A stretch of DNA of 38,991 nucleotides. It comes from Desulfosarcina sp. Lineage in GTDB: Bacteria > Desulfobacterota > Desulfobacteria > Desulfobacterales > Desulfosarcinaceae. Position 1 is the stretch's first letter, and the number at the start of each line of letters is the position of its first letter. Under the pieces are notes generated by a model. It had not been told where the DNA came from, ran no database searches, and worked only from the letters and a program-made list of their open reading frames with translations. Positions 17,781-27,059 of this stretch are shown piece after piece. The translations under genes and the position numbers were made by a program. The stretch lies in NCBI GenBank assembly GCA_030145105.1, contig JAQYWF010000003.1:1-38991 (forward strand), in the 5' to 3' direction.

Positions 17781-18391
17781 ATGCGAATTATGACGGAAAA
17801 CCAGCTGAGTGCCGAAACACCGATTGGAAGGCTGCATACCTGGATTACGGACAATAAGGTATTCTTCAAGCGCAATCAGAGATTGTTTCCAAAACGCCCG
17901 GTTGATGTGGACACTTGGTCTTTATCAATCGACGGGCTGGTGAAGAAACCATTGACATTTCCTTAGGCGATTTCCACGGGATGCAGAAGTTTAAGTGGCG
18001 AACATACTCGGTTGTTCCGGAAACGGTCGTTCGCTTCTATAAAAAAGTATGCGGTAATTCAAGGACCGTGGAGGGTGTCGGCAATGCCGCATGGCGAGGT
18101 ATCCGCCTCAAGGATATTTTAATGCGACCGAGGGTCCAGCCAAACGCTTGTAATAACAATTTTAAAAGGGTTTGATTGCCCCAAAGGAAAGGCCCAAATA
18201 AAGTATATTCAATCGTGCCAATTAAAAAGGCCATCGATTCAACTCTGCTTGTATATGAGATAAATGGGGAGTTCCTCCCACGCGAACATGGATTTCCTCT
18301 TCGCACCCTGGCCCTCGGGTGTATGGGCACAAATCGTGTTAAGTGGGTCATCATCAAGGCTTATACGCCCAAACAGCTGATGTATTTTTAA
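17781..18391 (+). pseudogene. Sulfite-oxidase-like molybdopterin enzyme, broken
   Basis: Three pieces of a molybdopterin-binding oxidoreductase (sulfite oxidase/YedY class) are visible. The first (17781-17966) has AETPIGRLHTWITDNKVFFK and DTWSLSIDGLVKKPLTF. A frameshift near 17960 leads to ISLGDFHGM and then VCGNSRTVEG and VGNAAWRGIRLKDIL, where the Cys of CGNSR corresponds to the molybdenum-ligand Cys. A TGA at 18173-18175 is followed in the same frame by STLLVYEINGEFLPREHGFP and TNRVKWVIIKAY. This is the end of the Mo-cofactor domain. The C-terminal dimerisation domain is absent. Several lesions, so a pseudogene. The DUF6162 gene begins 10 bases further on, which suggests its upstream neighbour was replaced or lost. 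Confidence 0.8.
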
Positions 18392-18401
18392 AGCATCCAC
18401 A

Positions 18402-19088
18402 ATGGAAGATACCGTACAGACATTTTCGCATTCGATTAAAGAGCTCATTGTTCCGCCACTGGATGCGAAACGTGAAACCGTGGGCGTCCTGCTGGCGATT
18501 GAACTTATCGTGCTGCTGATGGCCTTCCGGTTCTTCATGATATCAGGCAGCGAAGCCCCACAGTATATGAGGCCCTACCAACGCCTGGACACGATGTTAA
18601 TCGGGACACAACGCACCCTTTATCAAACACTTCTAAGCTCGGTTTCCGAAATCGAGTTTCTACGGGACCGTAGAGGCCAATGGCCGGACAAGGTATTGTT
18701 GGAAATAGAAGACGTTCCGCCCTTTGCCGCCGCATTTCTTCCCAAGAAACTTCAGGATTATTCCTGGGTCGGCTATAACGGCGAAACCTGGATCGATTAT
18801 CTCGGAAACAACCCGAAGGATCCCCAGGCCCACGCCTTCATTCTCCGGGTGATCGACCTTCACGCCGATTACCACCCCCACCCTCATCCAGGCCTGGATT
18901 ATGACCCGAATCAAAAGGTGGCGGTGCAGGTCTGGATATACCCGGAATCCACCCAACCCTATCCCGGTGAGCGGCTGACCGAAGCGGACTGGTGGTGGGT
19001 GATGAGCCCCGATGATCCTTCGCTCAAATTGCCGCGAAGAGATCTGACACCTTTCCCAAAAGCAGATAATGCGAGAGCAAACCAATGA
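18402..19088 (+). CDS. DUF6162 family membrane-anchored protein of a metal ABC transporter operon
   Basis: The protein has 228 residues, a short N-terminal cytoplasmic part, one membrane segment (about residues 28-48) and a periplasmic domain. A histidine-rich stretch, HADYHPHPHPGLDYD near residue 165, is suited to binding Zn or a similar metal. The overall sequence matches what I know as DUF6162, found next to zinc-type ABC importers. Its stop overlaps the start of the binding-protein gene by 4 bases (ATGA), so the two are translationally coupled. It is the first gene of the set. No good ribosome-binding site is visible before the ATG. The promoter must lie within the preceding sulfite oxidase relic. 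Probable role: an accessory metal-binding partner of the importer. Confidence 0.75.
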   Translation: MEDTVQTFSHSIKELIVPPLDAKRETVGVLLAIELIVLLMAFRFFMISGSEAPQYMRPYQRLDTMLIGTQRTLYQTLLSSVSEIEFLRDRRGQWPDKVLLEIEDVPPFAAAFLPKKLQDYSWVGYNGETWIDYLGNNPKDPQAHAFILRVIDLHADYHPHPHPGLDYDPNQKVAVQVWIYPESTQPYPGERLTEADWWWVMSPDDPSLKLPRRDLTPFPKADNARANQ

Positions 19089-19999
19089 AACACTTTCTCT
19101 TGACGATCACCATTCTCTTTTTGCTGAATGCTTCGTCCTTGGCTGCAGAAGGCAAGCTGACAATTGGGGTATCGCTGCACGCCTATTACTCCTGGGTCGA
19201 GAACATCGTCGGTGATAGCGCCGAAGTCGTAACTATTATTGCCGAAGGCTCCGACCCCCATTCGTACCAGCCGCGTCCGGAAGACATCCAGAAAATCAAC
19301 GGACTTGATGCCATTGTGATCAACGGCATGGGACATGACGACTACATTAAGCCAATGATCAAGGCGGCCGGGAACAAAAACCTGAGGGTGATCGATCCTC
19401 ACAAAGGCGTGCCCCTGATTCCATCCCATCAGGAAATCTACGATTTTGAAAAGACCGACAAGAAGCAGAAGATCAGCTACAACAGCCACACCTATATCGC
19501 CATCAACGGCGCCGTGCAGCAGATTTACAACATTGCTGACGAATTGGCAAAACTCTCTCCGGAAAACAGCGATCGATTCAGACAAAATGCACGGTCCTAT
19601 ACAAAAAGCCTGCGTAAGATGCTGGCTGCCGCCTTACAGAAAATCAATTCAACCAAGCCGGACAACGTACGAATCGCCACGGTTCACGACGGATACGCAT
19701 ACCTGTTGAGCGAGTTGGGAATCGAGGTAAGGGCAGTGATCCAGCCGCGGCACGGCATCGAACCAAGTCCCCGGCAGTTACAGGACACGATCAAGCGCAT
19801 TCAAAAGGCGAACGTCAATGTTCTCTTTGGCGAGTTAGACTATCGGAAAAAATATGTTGCCATCATTTTTGATGAAACCGGGTGCAGAATTTACCAACTG
19901 AGCCACGTGTCCAACGGTCCCTACTCAAAAGATAAATTTGCGTTGGATATGAAGAAGAATCTGGACACCATCGTACAAGCGGTTACAAGTGGAAACTGA
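19085..19999 (+). CDS. Metal ABC transporter substrate-binding protein (ZnuA/TroA-like)
   Basis: A periplasmic binding protein of cluster A-I, which captures Zn, Mn or a similar ion for import. It has a signal peptide (residues 1-21, ending LAAEG). The metal-ligand positions of the family are visible: H59 in GSDPHSYQP, H135 in NSHTYIA, H201 in VHDGYAYL, and an acidic position in the DETG segment towards the C-terminus. It lacks the long His-rich loop of many ZnuA proteins, so the metal is not certain. A conserved Cys follows in ETGCRIY. It overlaps the upstream DUF6162 gene and the downstream ATPase gene, forming a tight operon. Confidence 0.88.
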   Translation: MKHFLLTITILFLLNASSLAAEGKLTIGVSLHAYYSWVENIVGDSAEVVTIIAEGSDPHSYQPRPEDIQKINGLDAIVINGMGHDDYIKPMIKAAGNKNLRVIDPHKGVPLIPSHQEIYDFEKTDKKQKISYNSHTYIAINGAVQQIYNIADELAKLSPENSDRFRQNARSYTKSLRKMLAAALQKINSTKPDNVRIATVHDGYAYLLSELGIEVRAVIQPRHGIEPSPRQLQDTIKRIQKANVNVLFGELDYRKKYVAIIFDETGCRIYQLSHVSNGPYSKDKFALDMKKNLDTIVQAVTSGN

Positions 20000-20759
20000 A
20001 ACTGTGTCTGACAAATTGATAGACAGCCCTGCCCTCTTATCGGTAAAGGACTGTTCGGTCAAACTCGGTGGCAGTCAGATTCTTGCCGGGGTGACGTGGG
20101 AAGTAAAGGCCGGGACCCTTCATGCCCTGATCGGGCCCAACGGTGCCGGAAAGACCACGATGATCCGCTGCATCATGGGCGGCATGCCCCATCAGGGGGA
20201 AATTCGAATTCGATTTCAAGGAGACGGGCGCATCGGCTATGTTCCACAACTGCTAGAGTTCGATCACACGCTGCCCATCACCGTTGGTGATTTTTTTTCC
20301 ATCATGCTCAGGAACAAACCTATCTTTTTGGGGAAAGGGAGGAAGGTTCGAAAGCGGGCTGTTGAGGCCTTGAAGCTTACCGAATCCGACCATCTGATCG
20401 ATCGGCTTATCGGCGGCCTGTCCGGGGGAGAGCTTCGCCGAGTGCTTCTGTCTCAGGCCTTGATACCATTGCCGGAGCTATTGGTTCTCGATGAAGCGGC
20501 AAGCAACGTGGATGAGTTTGGCGCCCGGATTTTCGAGGACCTACTGCTTCGGTTAAAAGAGGAGCACAACCTGACGATCCTGATGGTAAGCCACGACCTG
20601 AGCATGATCCGACGCACAGCCGATTGGGTCACGGGAATCAACAGGACTGTCACCTTCGACGGTCCCGCCCAGACGTTCTGCAATCTGAAAAAAATCGACG
20701 AACTTTTCATTGAAACCGCCCTGGTCGTATTGAACCGGCAGGAGGGAAAGACACCATGA
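19989..20759 (+). CDS. Metal ABC transporter ATP-binding protein (ZnuC-like)
   Basis: This protein powers the importer by ATP hydrolysis on the cytoplasmic face. Walker A GPNGAGKTT at residues 49-57, the ABC signature LSGGELRRV at 144-152, Walker B LLVLDEA at 164-170 and the switch His201 (MVSHD) are all intact. The start is a GTG at 19989, overlapping the end of the binding-protein gene. A GTG about 15 bases downstream is an alternative. The last codons overlap the permease start by 4 bases. The 256-residue length is normal for the family. In context with the binding protein and the permease it forms a complete three-part importer. Confidence 0.92.
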   Translation: METETVSDKLIDSPALLSVKDCSVKLGGSQILAGVTWEVKAGTLHALIGPNGAGKTTMIRCIMGGMPHQGEIRIRFQGDGRIGYVPQLLEFDHTLPITVGDFFSIMLRNKPIFLGKGRKVRKRAVEALKLTESDHLIDRLIGGLSGGELRRVLLSQALIPLPELLVLDEAASNVDEFGARIFEDLLLRLKEEHNLTILMVSHDLSMIRRTADWVTGINRTVTFDGPAQTFCNLKKIDELFIETALVVLNRQEGKTP

Positions 20760-21649
20760 GTTCCCTCTTTGAATTTTTCACCGATTTGGCAAAAGCAGGG
20801 TATCTACCGGCCATGTTCGAACATGCATTTATGGTACGAGGCATGATGGCAGCCCTGATCGTCGGCCCGGTTCTTGGTGGAATGGGGACCGTCGTGGTTA
20901 CGCGCAAACTTGCCTTTTTTACACAGACTGTGGGGAATGCCTCTCTGACCGGGGTGGCGATAGGCCTATTGTTTGGTGAGCCTATTGAAGGTACCTACGC
21001 AGGGCTCTATGGTTTTTGCCTGATCATCGCTCTTTTGATGACTTACGTGAAAAATCGCGCCCGGGTTTCCAACGACACGGTCATTGGCGTTGTGCTGGCC
21101 CAGGTATTAGGTATCGGAATTCTCATGATGGTACTGGTAACCAAGCAATTCAATGTCCATCAGATCGAGGCCATCCTTTTCGGCAGCCTGATCACCCTAA
21201 ATAACAATGATCTCATCCTACTGATCATTATTTCCATGATCGCAATGGTGGTCGGCGCTATCATCTTCAATCGGACCATGCTGTCCTCTTTCAATCCGAT
21301 CATGGCGAAAACGAGAGGTGTGCGCCCCGTGCTTATAGAGTATGTTTTCATCGCGGTGCTGACTGTCGTCATCGTTGCCAGCCTGAAACTCGTCGGGGCA
21401 CTGTTGGTTCTGGTGTTGATGGTTGTCCCGGCGGCGGGCGCCCAAAACATAGCTAAGAATCTGGTCCAGTTTTTCTGGCTCACCATCGCTTTTTCAACCG
21501 TTAGCACCGTGATCGGTCTTTTAGCTTCCGGAGTATGGCCCATACCCACCGGGGCTAGCATCGTGCTGGTGGCAAGTATCGTTTTCTACAGTACCCTGAC
21601 GCTGAAGCCGCTCTTAGGAAAAGGTGAAATTCAACAAGGGCAATCGTAG
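20756..21649 (+). CDS. Metal ABC transporter permease (ZnuB/ABC-3 family)
   Basis: A 297-residue inner-membrane protein with about eight hydrophobic segments. It matches the ABC-3 permease family through GTVVVTRKLAFFTQTVGNAS near residues 43-62 and the sequence ALLVLVLMVVPAAGAQNIAK near 220-240, both hallmark regions. It forms the channel for the metal delivered by the binding protein. GGAGGG about 9 bases upstream of the ATG is a strong ribosome-binding site, and the ATG overlaps the ATPase stop. Confidence 0.92.
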   Translation: MSSLFEFFTDLAKAGYLPAMFEHAFMVRGMMAALIVGPVLGGMGTVVVTRKLAFFTQTVGNASLTGVAIGLLFGEPIEGTYAGLYGFCLIIALLMTYVKNRARVSNDTVIGVVLAQVLGIGILMMVLVTKQFNVHQIEAILFGSLITLNNNDLILLIIISMIAMVVGAIIFNRTMLSSFNPIMAKTRGVRPVLIEYVFIAVLTVVIVASLKLVGALLVLVLMVVPAAGAQNIAKNLVQFFWLTIAFSTVSTVIGLLASGVWPIPTGASIVLVASIVFYSTLTLKPLLGKGEIQQGQS

Positions 21650-21777
21650 TGATCAAAGAAGACAAGATTGGCTGGATTGGAGCAGAGCGACATGATCGGC
21701 AGGGTTTTATTCTTGGTTTTTAGGCTGTGAAGTGGCTTGCGCACAGCGCTTAGACGCTAAGCAAAGGAGGTAGAACA

Positions 21778-22545
21778 GTGAGGAATTTGTGTATTTCGTT
21801 TATCATCTTATTTGTCGTGGTCCCATCCGTTGTTCTCGCCCATTTCATGGTGGTTCAGCCGTCGGCTCCCCTTGTTATGGATCAAAGCAAAAGCACTGTT
21901 ACCGTTAACGTCCGCTTTGCCCACCCCTTTGAACAAGGCCTGATGGATAGTGATCTTCCAGTTCAATTCGGAGTGATGATCAATGGAGAAAAAACCAATC
22001 TCTTGGATAAGCTGAAAAAGGTCAAGACAGGCAACTACAGGACCTATACGGTAGACTACCAACTCAGGCGGCCCGGCGATCATATCTTCTATGTGGAACC
22101 TGCACCTTACTGGGAGCCGGTGGAAGAGAAGTTCATCGTTCATTACACAAAAGCCCTGGTCCATGGCTTCGGCCTGGAAGAAGGCTGGGACGATCTGGTC
22201 GGCTTTCCAATTGAAATCAAGCCTCTCACACGGCCCTATGGACTTTGGGCGGGCAACGTTTTTCAGGGCCAGGTCTTTTTAATGGGAAAACCCGTGCCCT
22301 ACGCTGAAATCGAAATCGCTTATGACAACAAGCCCAAAATAGCTCAAAATGCATCGGATCCCTTCCATATTCAGGTGATCAAAGCTGACCCAAACGGCGT
22401 CTTCACCTACGCCATGCCCAAAGAGGGATGGTGGGGTTTTGCCGCTTTAGAAGAAGGCGATGAAAAGAAAATGGCCCCGGACGGAAAAAGAAAAGTGGTA
22501 GAGATTGGTGGACTGATCTGGGTGCATTGCTCAGCTTTAAAGTAA
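21778..22545 (+). CDS. DUF4198 periplasmic protein linked to metal uptake
   Basis: The start is GTG at 21778, since AAAGGAGG lies directly upstream and the translated product opens with a signal peptide ending near VVLAHF, which would leave a mature N-terminus beginning with His. The protein has the DUF4198 pattern: [53 protein letters not shown], and [15 protein letters not shown] near the end. Family members are often found beside nickel, cobalt or zinc transporters and are thought to bind metal in the periplasm. Here it lies 128 bases after the permease gene on the same strand, so it probably belongs to the same regulon even if it has its own promoter. Confidence 0.82.
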   Translation: MRNLCISFIILFVVVPSVVLAHFMVVQPSAPLVMDQSKSTVTVNVRFAHPFEQGLMDSDLPVQFGVMINGEKTNLLDKLKKVKTGNYRTYTVDYQLRRPGDHIFYVEPAPYWEPVEEKFIVHYTKALVHGFGLEEGWDDLVGFPIEIKPLTRPYGLWAGNVFQGQVFLMGKPVPYAEIEIAYDNKPKIAQNASDPFHIQVIKADPNGVFTYAMPKEGWWGFAALEEGDEKKMAPDGKRKVVEIGGLIWVHCSALK

Positions 22546-22623
22546 AACCGAAAAGAAATCAGGAGAAAGGATTCAGATACCAGTGTGATCAAAGACGATT
22601 ATTCGAACCAAGAATCGAAAACC

Positions 22624-22650
22624 CATGTCATTCTGAGCAGAGCGAAATTT
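22624..22650. repeat. Possible short dispersed repeat (CATTCTGAGC type)
   Basis: ATGTCATTCTGAGCAGAGCG followed by AAA resembles a short repeat that I recall as scattered through many bacterial genomes, with the form TGTCATTCTGAGCGnAGCGAA. A second copy is not visible in this window, so this is by memory only. Confidence 0.3.
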
Positions 22651-22677
22651 TTTTGGTGAACGTCGAAAGGACCGAAA

Positions 22678-23010
22678 GTGAAAATCACACGTACAATCAT
22701 AATCCTCACAACTCTACACCTTCTTTTCCTATCCTTCATCGCATCTGCCCACTCAGTTATTCTCTGGGCCTACGTTGAGAAAGGAAAGGTCTATGTTGAA
22801 GCCTTTACCCAGGATGGGACCAAGATCAAATTTGCGAAGCTCGTGGTCGTGAGCGCAAAAGGGAAAATTCTCCTGGAGGGCAAGACTAATGTCGAAGGCA
22901 AATTCACTTTCGATCCCCCGGTGAAGAACGAGATGACGATCGTCTTGGTCATTGACGATGCCCATAAGGCCGAATTCAAGCTTGATGCGGAGGATTTTAA
23001 AGAGCAGTAG
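22678..23010 (+). CDS. Small periplasmic protein with carboxypeptidase-regulatory-like fold, metal-uptake associated
   Basis: A GTG-started protein of 110 residues. It has a signal peptide (residues 1-24, ending SFIASAHSV), leaving a mature N-terminus close to a His, as in the preceding DUF4198 protein. The remainder reads as a small beta-sandwich (VEAFTQDGTKIKFAKLVVVS, GKTNVEGKFTFDPP, EMTIVLVIDDAHKAEF), typical of short proteins found beside DUF4198 and CbiM-type genes. GAAAGGACCGAAA just upstream may supply the ribosome-binding site. It ends the plus-strand metal set and converges on the third NRPS gene, 75 bases away. Confidence 0.7.
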   Translation: MKITRTIIILTTLHLLFLSFIASAHSVILWAYVEKGKVYVEAFTQDGTKIKFAKLVVVSAKGKILLEGKTNVEGKFTFDPPVKNEMTIVLVIDDAHKAEFKLDAEDFKEQ

Positions 23011-23085
23011 ATAGGCGACACCTGACCTAAAAGTTGACTTCCAACAACTATTTTCTATTTGATCGGTTTGATTAATTTATCGTAT

Positions 23086-26000
23086 TTAAATCCGATCCAA
23101 AAATAACTTCAAATGGTTGATCCAAATTTCAATAATTCTTTTGTCATTGAAAAGGTCCCCATGTTGATCGGTTTCTCGAATGACATGATATTCATAATCA
23201 CCGGAGAATAGCTTGCGCCATTCAAACTGCTCGAAGTGACGTTGAGTCTGACACATCGTTACCGGTCCTGGGTATATTTGGGCATTGTACAGACGGGTTA
23301 TTTTGCCATGAAGTCGCAGTACATATGGTCTACGCCATTTTAATGGGAGATGATAACCTAAAACACGACTCAATTTGAACAACAAATAGAAATTACAGAA
23401 CCTGATCTCATTCCGTAGTTTCTCAAATAATTTGCGAATGACGAACCATACACCTCGAAGTGGATTCTCACGAACGGCACTGGTGATATGAGCATATCGA
23501 TGTGTTCCTTGAGCACCCACTGAGGCAGCGCTCTGGTTGTCCAGTTGCGTCCTTGTCGGAACCGTCGGGTCAATCAGAAACAAGAATACGGTCTTCTCGT
23601 TGTCTTCGATCAACTGCTTACCCATTTCGAAGGCGATCATTCCGCCGGCAGAGTATCCGCAGAGAATGTAGGGACCATTGGGAAATGTCTTGATTAAATC
23701 GGCGATGTAATTCTGAGCAATTTTTTCTATGCTATCATGGCTGTAAGGAAACGGTAAGTCGTCCCAGTAATCCCTGAACCGATAAATCGGCTGATCATCG
23801 TCAAAATACGAAAAAATCGTCGCGGGCAGACTAAATATGAAAATGGGAACCTTGCTTCCTTTTGGTTGAATGGGCACAATCGAACTGTCACCATCAACGG
23901 ATATTTCATTTTTAGGCTGGAATACCATTTTTTCGATCGATGGATTTCTTAAGAAAGCAGCCGGGGAGATATCAATATCAGCTTGGCTCTTCATGTCTGC
24001 GATCAATCTCAGCGCCAGCAGTGAGTCTCCACCAGACTCGAAAAAATTATCTGTGATGCCGACTCGATCAACATGTAAACATTTTGCCCAGATCGATGAC
24101 AATGTTTTTTCAAGCTGTGTCTTCGGCGCGACGTATTCGTTGTTTGCGCGAATTGCATGGCGAGCGGGGGGCGGTAGGGCATCCCGATCAATTTTCCCAT
24201 TGGCATTAAGGGGCATCTTATCGATGACAATGAAATGAGCCGGAATCATATAGTCGGGTAATTTGGATTGCAGAAAACGACGCAACGCTGAACTGTCGAT
24301 CGCCAGATTCGGTTTGTAGACGATATAAGCAAACAACCTTTGCGAGTTTTCTTCTCTCTTTCCCGCAACGACGACCGAGGCTTCCACCGCAGGGTGACCG
24401 TCTATTATCGCCTCTATTTCCTTAAGTTCGATACGATACCCACGAATTTTTATTTGGTGATCAATACGCCCCAAAAACTCAATGTTTCCGTCGGGTAGAT
24501 AGCGCGCCAGGTCCCCAGAGCGATACAGTCGGGTGATCGACTCGCCGGCAATGGCTACCTCGAAAAATTTCTCGGCGGTTAGCTCCGGCTGATTTAGATA
24601 ACCCGATGTTACGCCGGCACCGCCAATGCAAAGTTCCCCCGACACGCCAATGGGCGCCAACTGGTTATGACGGTCTATAATGAAATTTTGCGCATTCGGA
24701 ATGGGACGCCCAATCGGAACACAATCGCCCTCAATACTGGTGGGAATTTTATACGCCGTGCTCCAAACAGTACATTCGGTAGGTCCGTATTCGTTGAACA
24801 ATGCAGCCTGAGGCAGCCTGGTGTAGTGAAGATCAACCAACCCTCGCCGACACTCTTCTCCGGCCACGATAACCGTGTTCAAAGATGCCAACCGCTTTGC
24901 ATCTGACTGCTCCAGCAAAATGGTGTAAAGTGACGGCAGTGTGAGAATATGGGAGATTTTATACGTGTCAATGGTCGCCACTAGTTTTTTTATATCCTGC
25001 TCGGTGCGTTGCGGTGGCAGCACCAGCGTTCCGCCCTGGCAGAGTGTCCAAAAAATACCAACCACCGAACTGTCAAACGTAAAGGAGGACAATAGTAAAA
25101 AACGGTTGACCTTTTTTTTGTAAAACTCAAAGCGAGCCGAAATTGAATGCACTAGATTTCGGTGGGATATCGGTACGCCCTTGGGCTTACCCGTAGAACC
25201 AGAGGTGTAAATCACATATGCCAGATTATTTGGTTCAGCAGCGATGCGGGGTGCCGTGCTGTCTTCCAGCGCAATTGCGTCCCATTCGGAATCAACGAAC
25301 ACCATTTTGGCTTTGTGGTCCGGGAGTGAGTCGGACAGCTTTTTCTGAGTCAGCACCACCGGTGCTTGCGTGTCGGAAAGCATAAAGGTCAAACGTTCCA
25401 TTGGGTAGTCCGGATCCAGAGGCAAATAGGCGCCACCGGCTTTCAGGACGCCAAGTATGGATACGATCATATCTGCAGAGCGTACCAGCACCAAGCCAAC
25501 CGGCGTGTTCGGACCCACCCCGAGCTTCCGTAGATAATTAGCCAACTGATTGGCCTTTTGATCCAGCTCACCGTAGGTAAGTTGTCCAGCATTATCCACC
25601 ACGGCGATGGCTTTCGGTTTTTTGGTGACGTGTTCCTCAAAGAATTGCTGTGTTTGCTGCGGCTGAGGTAAGTCTATACCGGTGTTGTTCCATGTATACA
25701 GAATTTGTTGACGTTCAGCGGGAGTTAGCAATTCTATTGCCTTGATCGGTTGCATAGGGTTGGCAACAATGCTCGTCAAAATGGTTTCCAAATGCCCCAA
25801 CAAACGATCAATAACGATATCATCAAAATAACTATCGTTGTAAATGATATACAACTGCAACTGTTTTCCCGGCTCTACCAATACACTCAACGGATAGTTG
25901 CTCTGTTCCAGATATCGGACATTATCAACATGAAGGCTAGCATTGCCATTTTGAAAAGTTGTTCCGTCAACTGGATAGTTTTCGAACACAACAATGGTAT

Positions 26001-27048
26001 CAAACAACACCCGACCCTTTGGGATATCGCTCCACGACTGAATTTCCACCAGCGGACTGTACTCAAATCGTCGCAACGCCAATTGGCGGCTTTGGATATT
26101 TTTGAGCCAAGGAAGTATTTCTGTGTCCGGATTCAATTGAATACGAGTAGGCAACGTGTTGATAAACATACCGATCATCGATTCGACCCCGAGTAAATCG
26201 GCAGGTCGACCGGACACGGTTGTCCCGAACAACACATCGCCCTCGCTGCTGTAGCGCCCAAGCAGAATCGCCCAAGCACCTTGAAAGATTGTGTTGAGCG
26301 TAAGCCTGTGCTGCTGGGCCAACTGTTGCAGCGCTGTTGTAACAGACGCCGACAGTTTTGTTTGCTGTTGCTGGTAGCTGCCCGTTGCTTTTTTGGGCGC
26401 AACACCTCTATCGATTCTCAGTGCAGTTGGTGAGGTGAATCCTTCCAGCTCATTCTTCCAAAAAGATTCTGCCTCTTTAATGTCCTGTTGTTGGAGCCAT
26501 GCCACGAAATCTTTAAAGGCACGCGGCGGGCTTTTTATGGGAAGTTCGCCACGTCGCAGGATTTCGTAGCTGTCAAAAACTTCCTCCAACAATAACCCGG
26601 TCGACCAGCCATCGAGCTGCAAATGGTGAAAACTCCAGACGAACTGATGAACATCGGGGGCCGTTTGAAACAAAGCCAGCCGCAACAGTGGCGCTTTGGC
26701 CGGATCAAAACCTCGGGTTCGGTCTGTTTGTATATACGCTTCAAGACGTTCATGCTGTTCGGTCTCAGACAGCTTGCACCAATCGGTGTGAGCAAGGGGA
26801 AGTTCAACCTCTCCTCGCACCACCTGTAGTGGCTCATCAAGTCCCTCCCAAATAAAAGCCGTGCGAAGCACGGCATGGCGCTCTATTATCTTTTGCCATG
26901 CCTGTTGAAAGCAAGGAAGGTCTAAAGAACCCTTCAACGTGCAAACGTACTGCTCAAAATATACTCCGGAGCCGGGTGCTTGCAGGGTGTGAAACAGCAT
27001 ACCGGCTTGCGCCGGCGTCAAGGGATAAATATCGGAAACGTTCTTCAT
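23086..27048 (-). CDS. NRPS termination module C-A-T-TE (1320 aa)
   Basis: The condensation domain (about 1-440) has HHLQLDG at 141-147 and the opening YPLTPAQAGMLFHTL, as in C domains that accept a D-configured donor. The adenylation domain (about 470-960) has YTSGSTGKPKG, NEYGPTEC, YRSGDLARY, KIRGYRIELKEIE and NGKIDRDALP. By hand the specificity positions read DSVLIAEVWK, which I cannot assign to an amino acid. The carrier domain holds ESGGDSL (Ser1009). The type I thioesterase (about 1065-1320) has GYSAGG with nucleophile S1133, D1160 in FLIDPT and H1296 in DQHGDLF. It adds the last residue and releases the chain, as an acid or by cyclisation. It starts 11 bases after the preceding NRPS gene ends, so it is in the same operon. 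Confidence 0.93.
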   Translation of the reverse strand: MKNVSDIYPLTPAQAGMLFHTLQAPGSGVYFEQYVCTLKGSLDLPCFQQAWQKIIERHAVLRTAFIWEGLDEPLQVVRGEVELPLAHTDWCKLSETEQHERLEAYIQTDRTRGFDPAKAPLLRLALFQTAPDVHQFVWSFHHLQLDGWSTGLLLEEVFDSYEILRRGELPIKSPPRAFKDFVAWLQQQDIKEAESFWKNELEGFTSPTALRIDRGVAPKKATGSYQQQQTKLSASVTTALQQLAQQHRLTLNTIFQGAWAILLGRYSSEGDVLFGTTVSGRPADLLGVESMIGMFINTLPTRIQLNPDTEILPWLKNIQSRQLALRRFEYSPLVEIQSWSDIPKGRVLFDTIVVFENYPVDGTTFQNGNASLHVDNVRYLEQSNYPLSVLVEPGKQLQLYIIYNDSYFDDIVIDRLLGHLETILTSIVANPMQPIKAIELLTPAERQQILYTWNNTGIDLPQPQQTQQFFEEHVTKKPKAIAVVDNAGQLTYGELDQKANQLANYLRKLGVGPNTPVGLVLVRSADMIVSILGVLKAGGAYLPLDPDYPMERLTFMLSDTQAPVVLTQKKLSDSLPDHKAKMVFVDSEWDAIALEDSTAPRIAAEPNNLAYVIYTSGSTGKPKGVPISHRNLVHSISARFEFYKKKVNRFLLLSSFTFDSSVVGIFWTLCQGGTLVLPPQRTEQDIKKLVATIDTYKISHILTLPSLYTILLEQSDAKRLASLNTVIVAGEECRRGLVDLHYTRLPQAALFNEYGPTECTVWSTAYKIPTSIEGDCVPIGRPIPNAQNFIIDRHNQLAPIGVSGELCIGGAGVTSGYLNQPELTAEKFFEVAIAGESITRLYRSGDLARYLPDGNIEFLGRIDHQIKIRGYRIELKEIEAIIDGHPAVEASVVVAGKREENSQRLFAYIVYKPNLAIDSSALRRFLQSKLPDYMIPAHFIVIDKMPLNANGKIDRDALPPPARHAIRANNEYVAPKTQLEKTLSSIWAKCLHVDRVGITDNFFESGGDSLLALRLIADMKSQADIDISPAAFLRNPSIEKMVFQPKNEISVDGDSSIVPIQPKGSKVPIFIFSLPATIFSYFDDDQPIYRFRDYWDDLPFPYSHDSIEKIAQNYIADLIKTFPNGPYILCGYSAGGMIAFEMGKQLIEDNEKTVFLFLIDPTVPTRTQLDNQSAASVGAQGTHRYAHITSAVRENPLRGVWFVIRKLFEKLRNEIRFCNFYLLFKLSRVLGYHLPLKWRRPYVLRLHGKITRLYNAQIYPGPVTMCQTQRHFEQFEWRKLFSGDYEYHVIRETDQHGDLFNDKRIIEIWINHLKLFLDRI

Positions 27049-27059
27049 AACAAACTTAT

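Noticed and set aside
390-18175. Possible stop-codon recoding, such as pyrrolysine at TAG, explaining several interrupted genes
   Set aside because: The interruptions include TAG, TAA and TGA as well as frameshifts and deletions, in genes of unrelated function. Decay explains all of them, recoding only some.
23031-23100. Terminator between the convergent small periplasmic gene and the third NRPS gene
   Set aside because: Short imperfect repeats (AGTTG/CAACT and GATCGG/CCGATC) exist, but the second overlaps the NRPS stop and neither has a good stem plus T-tract.
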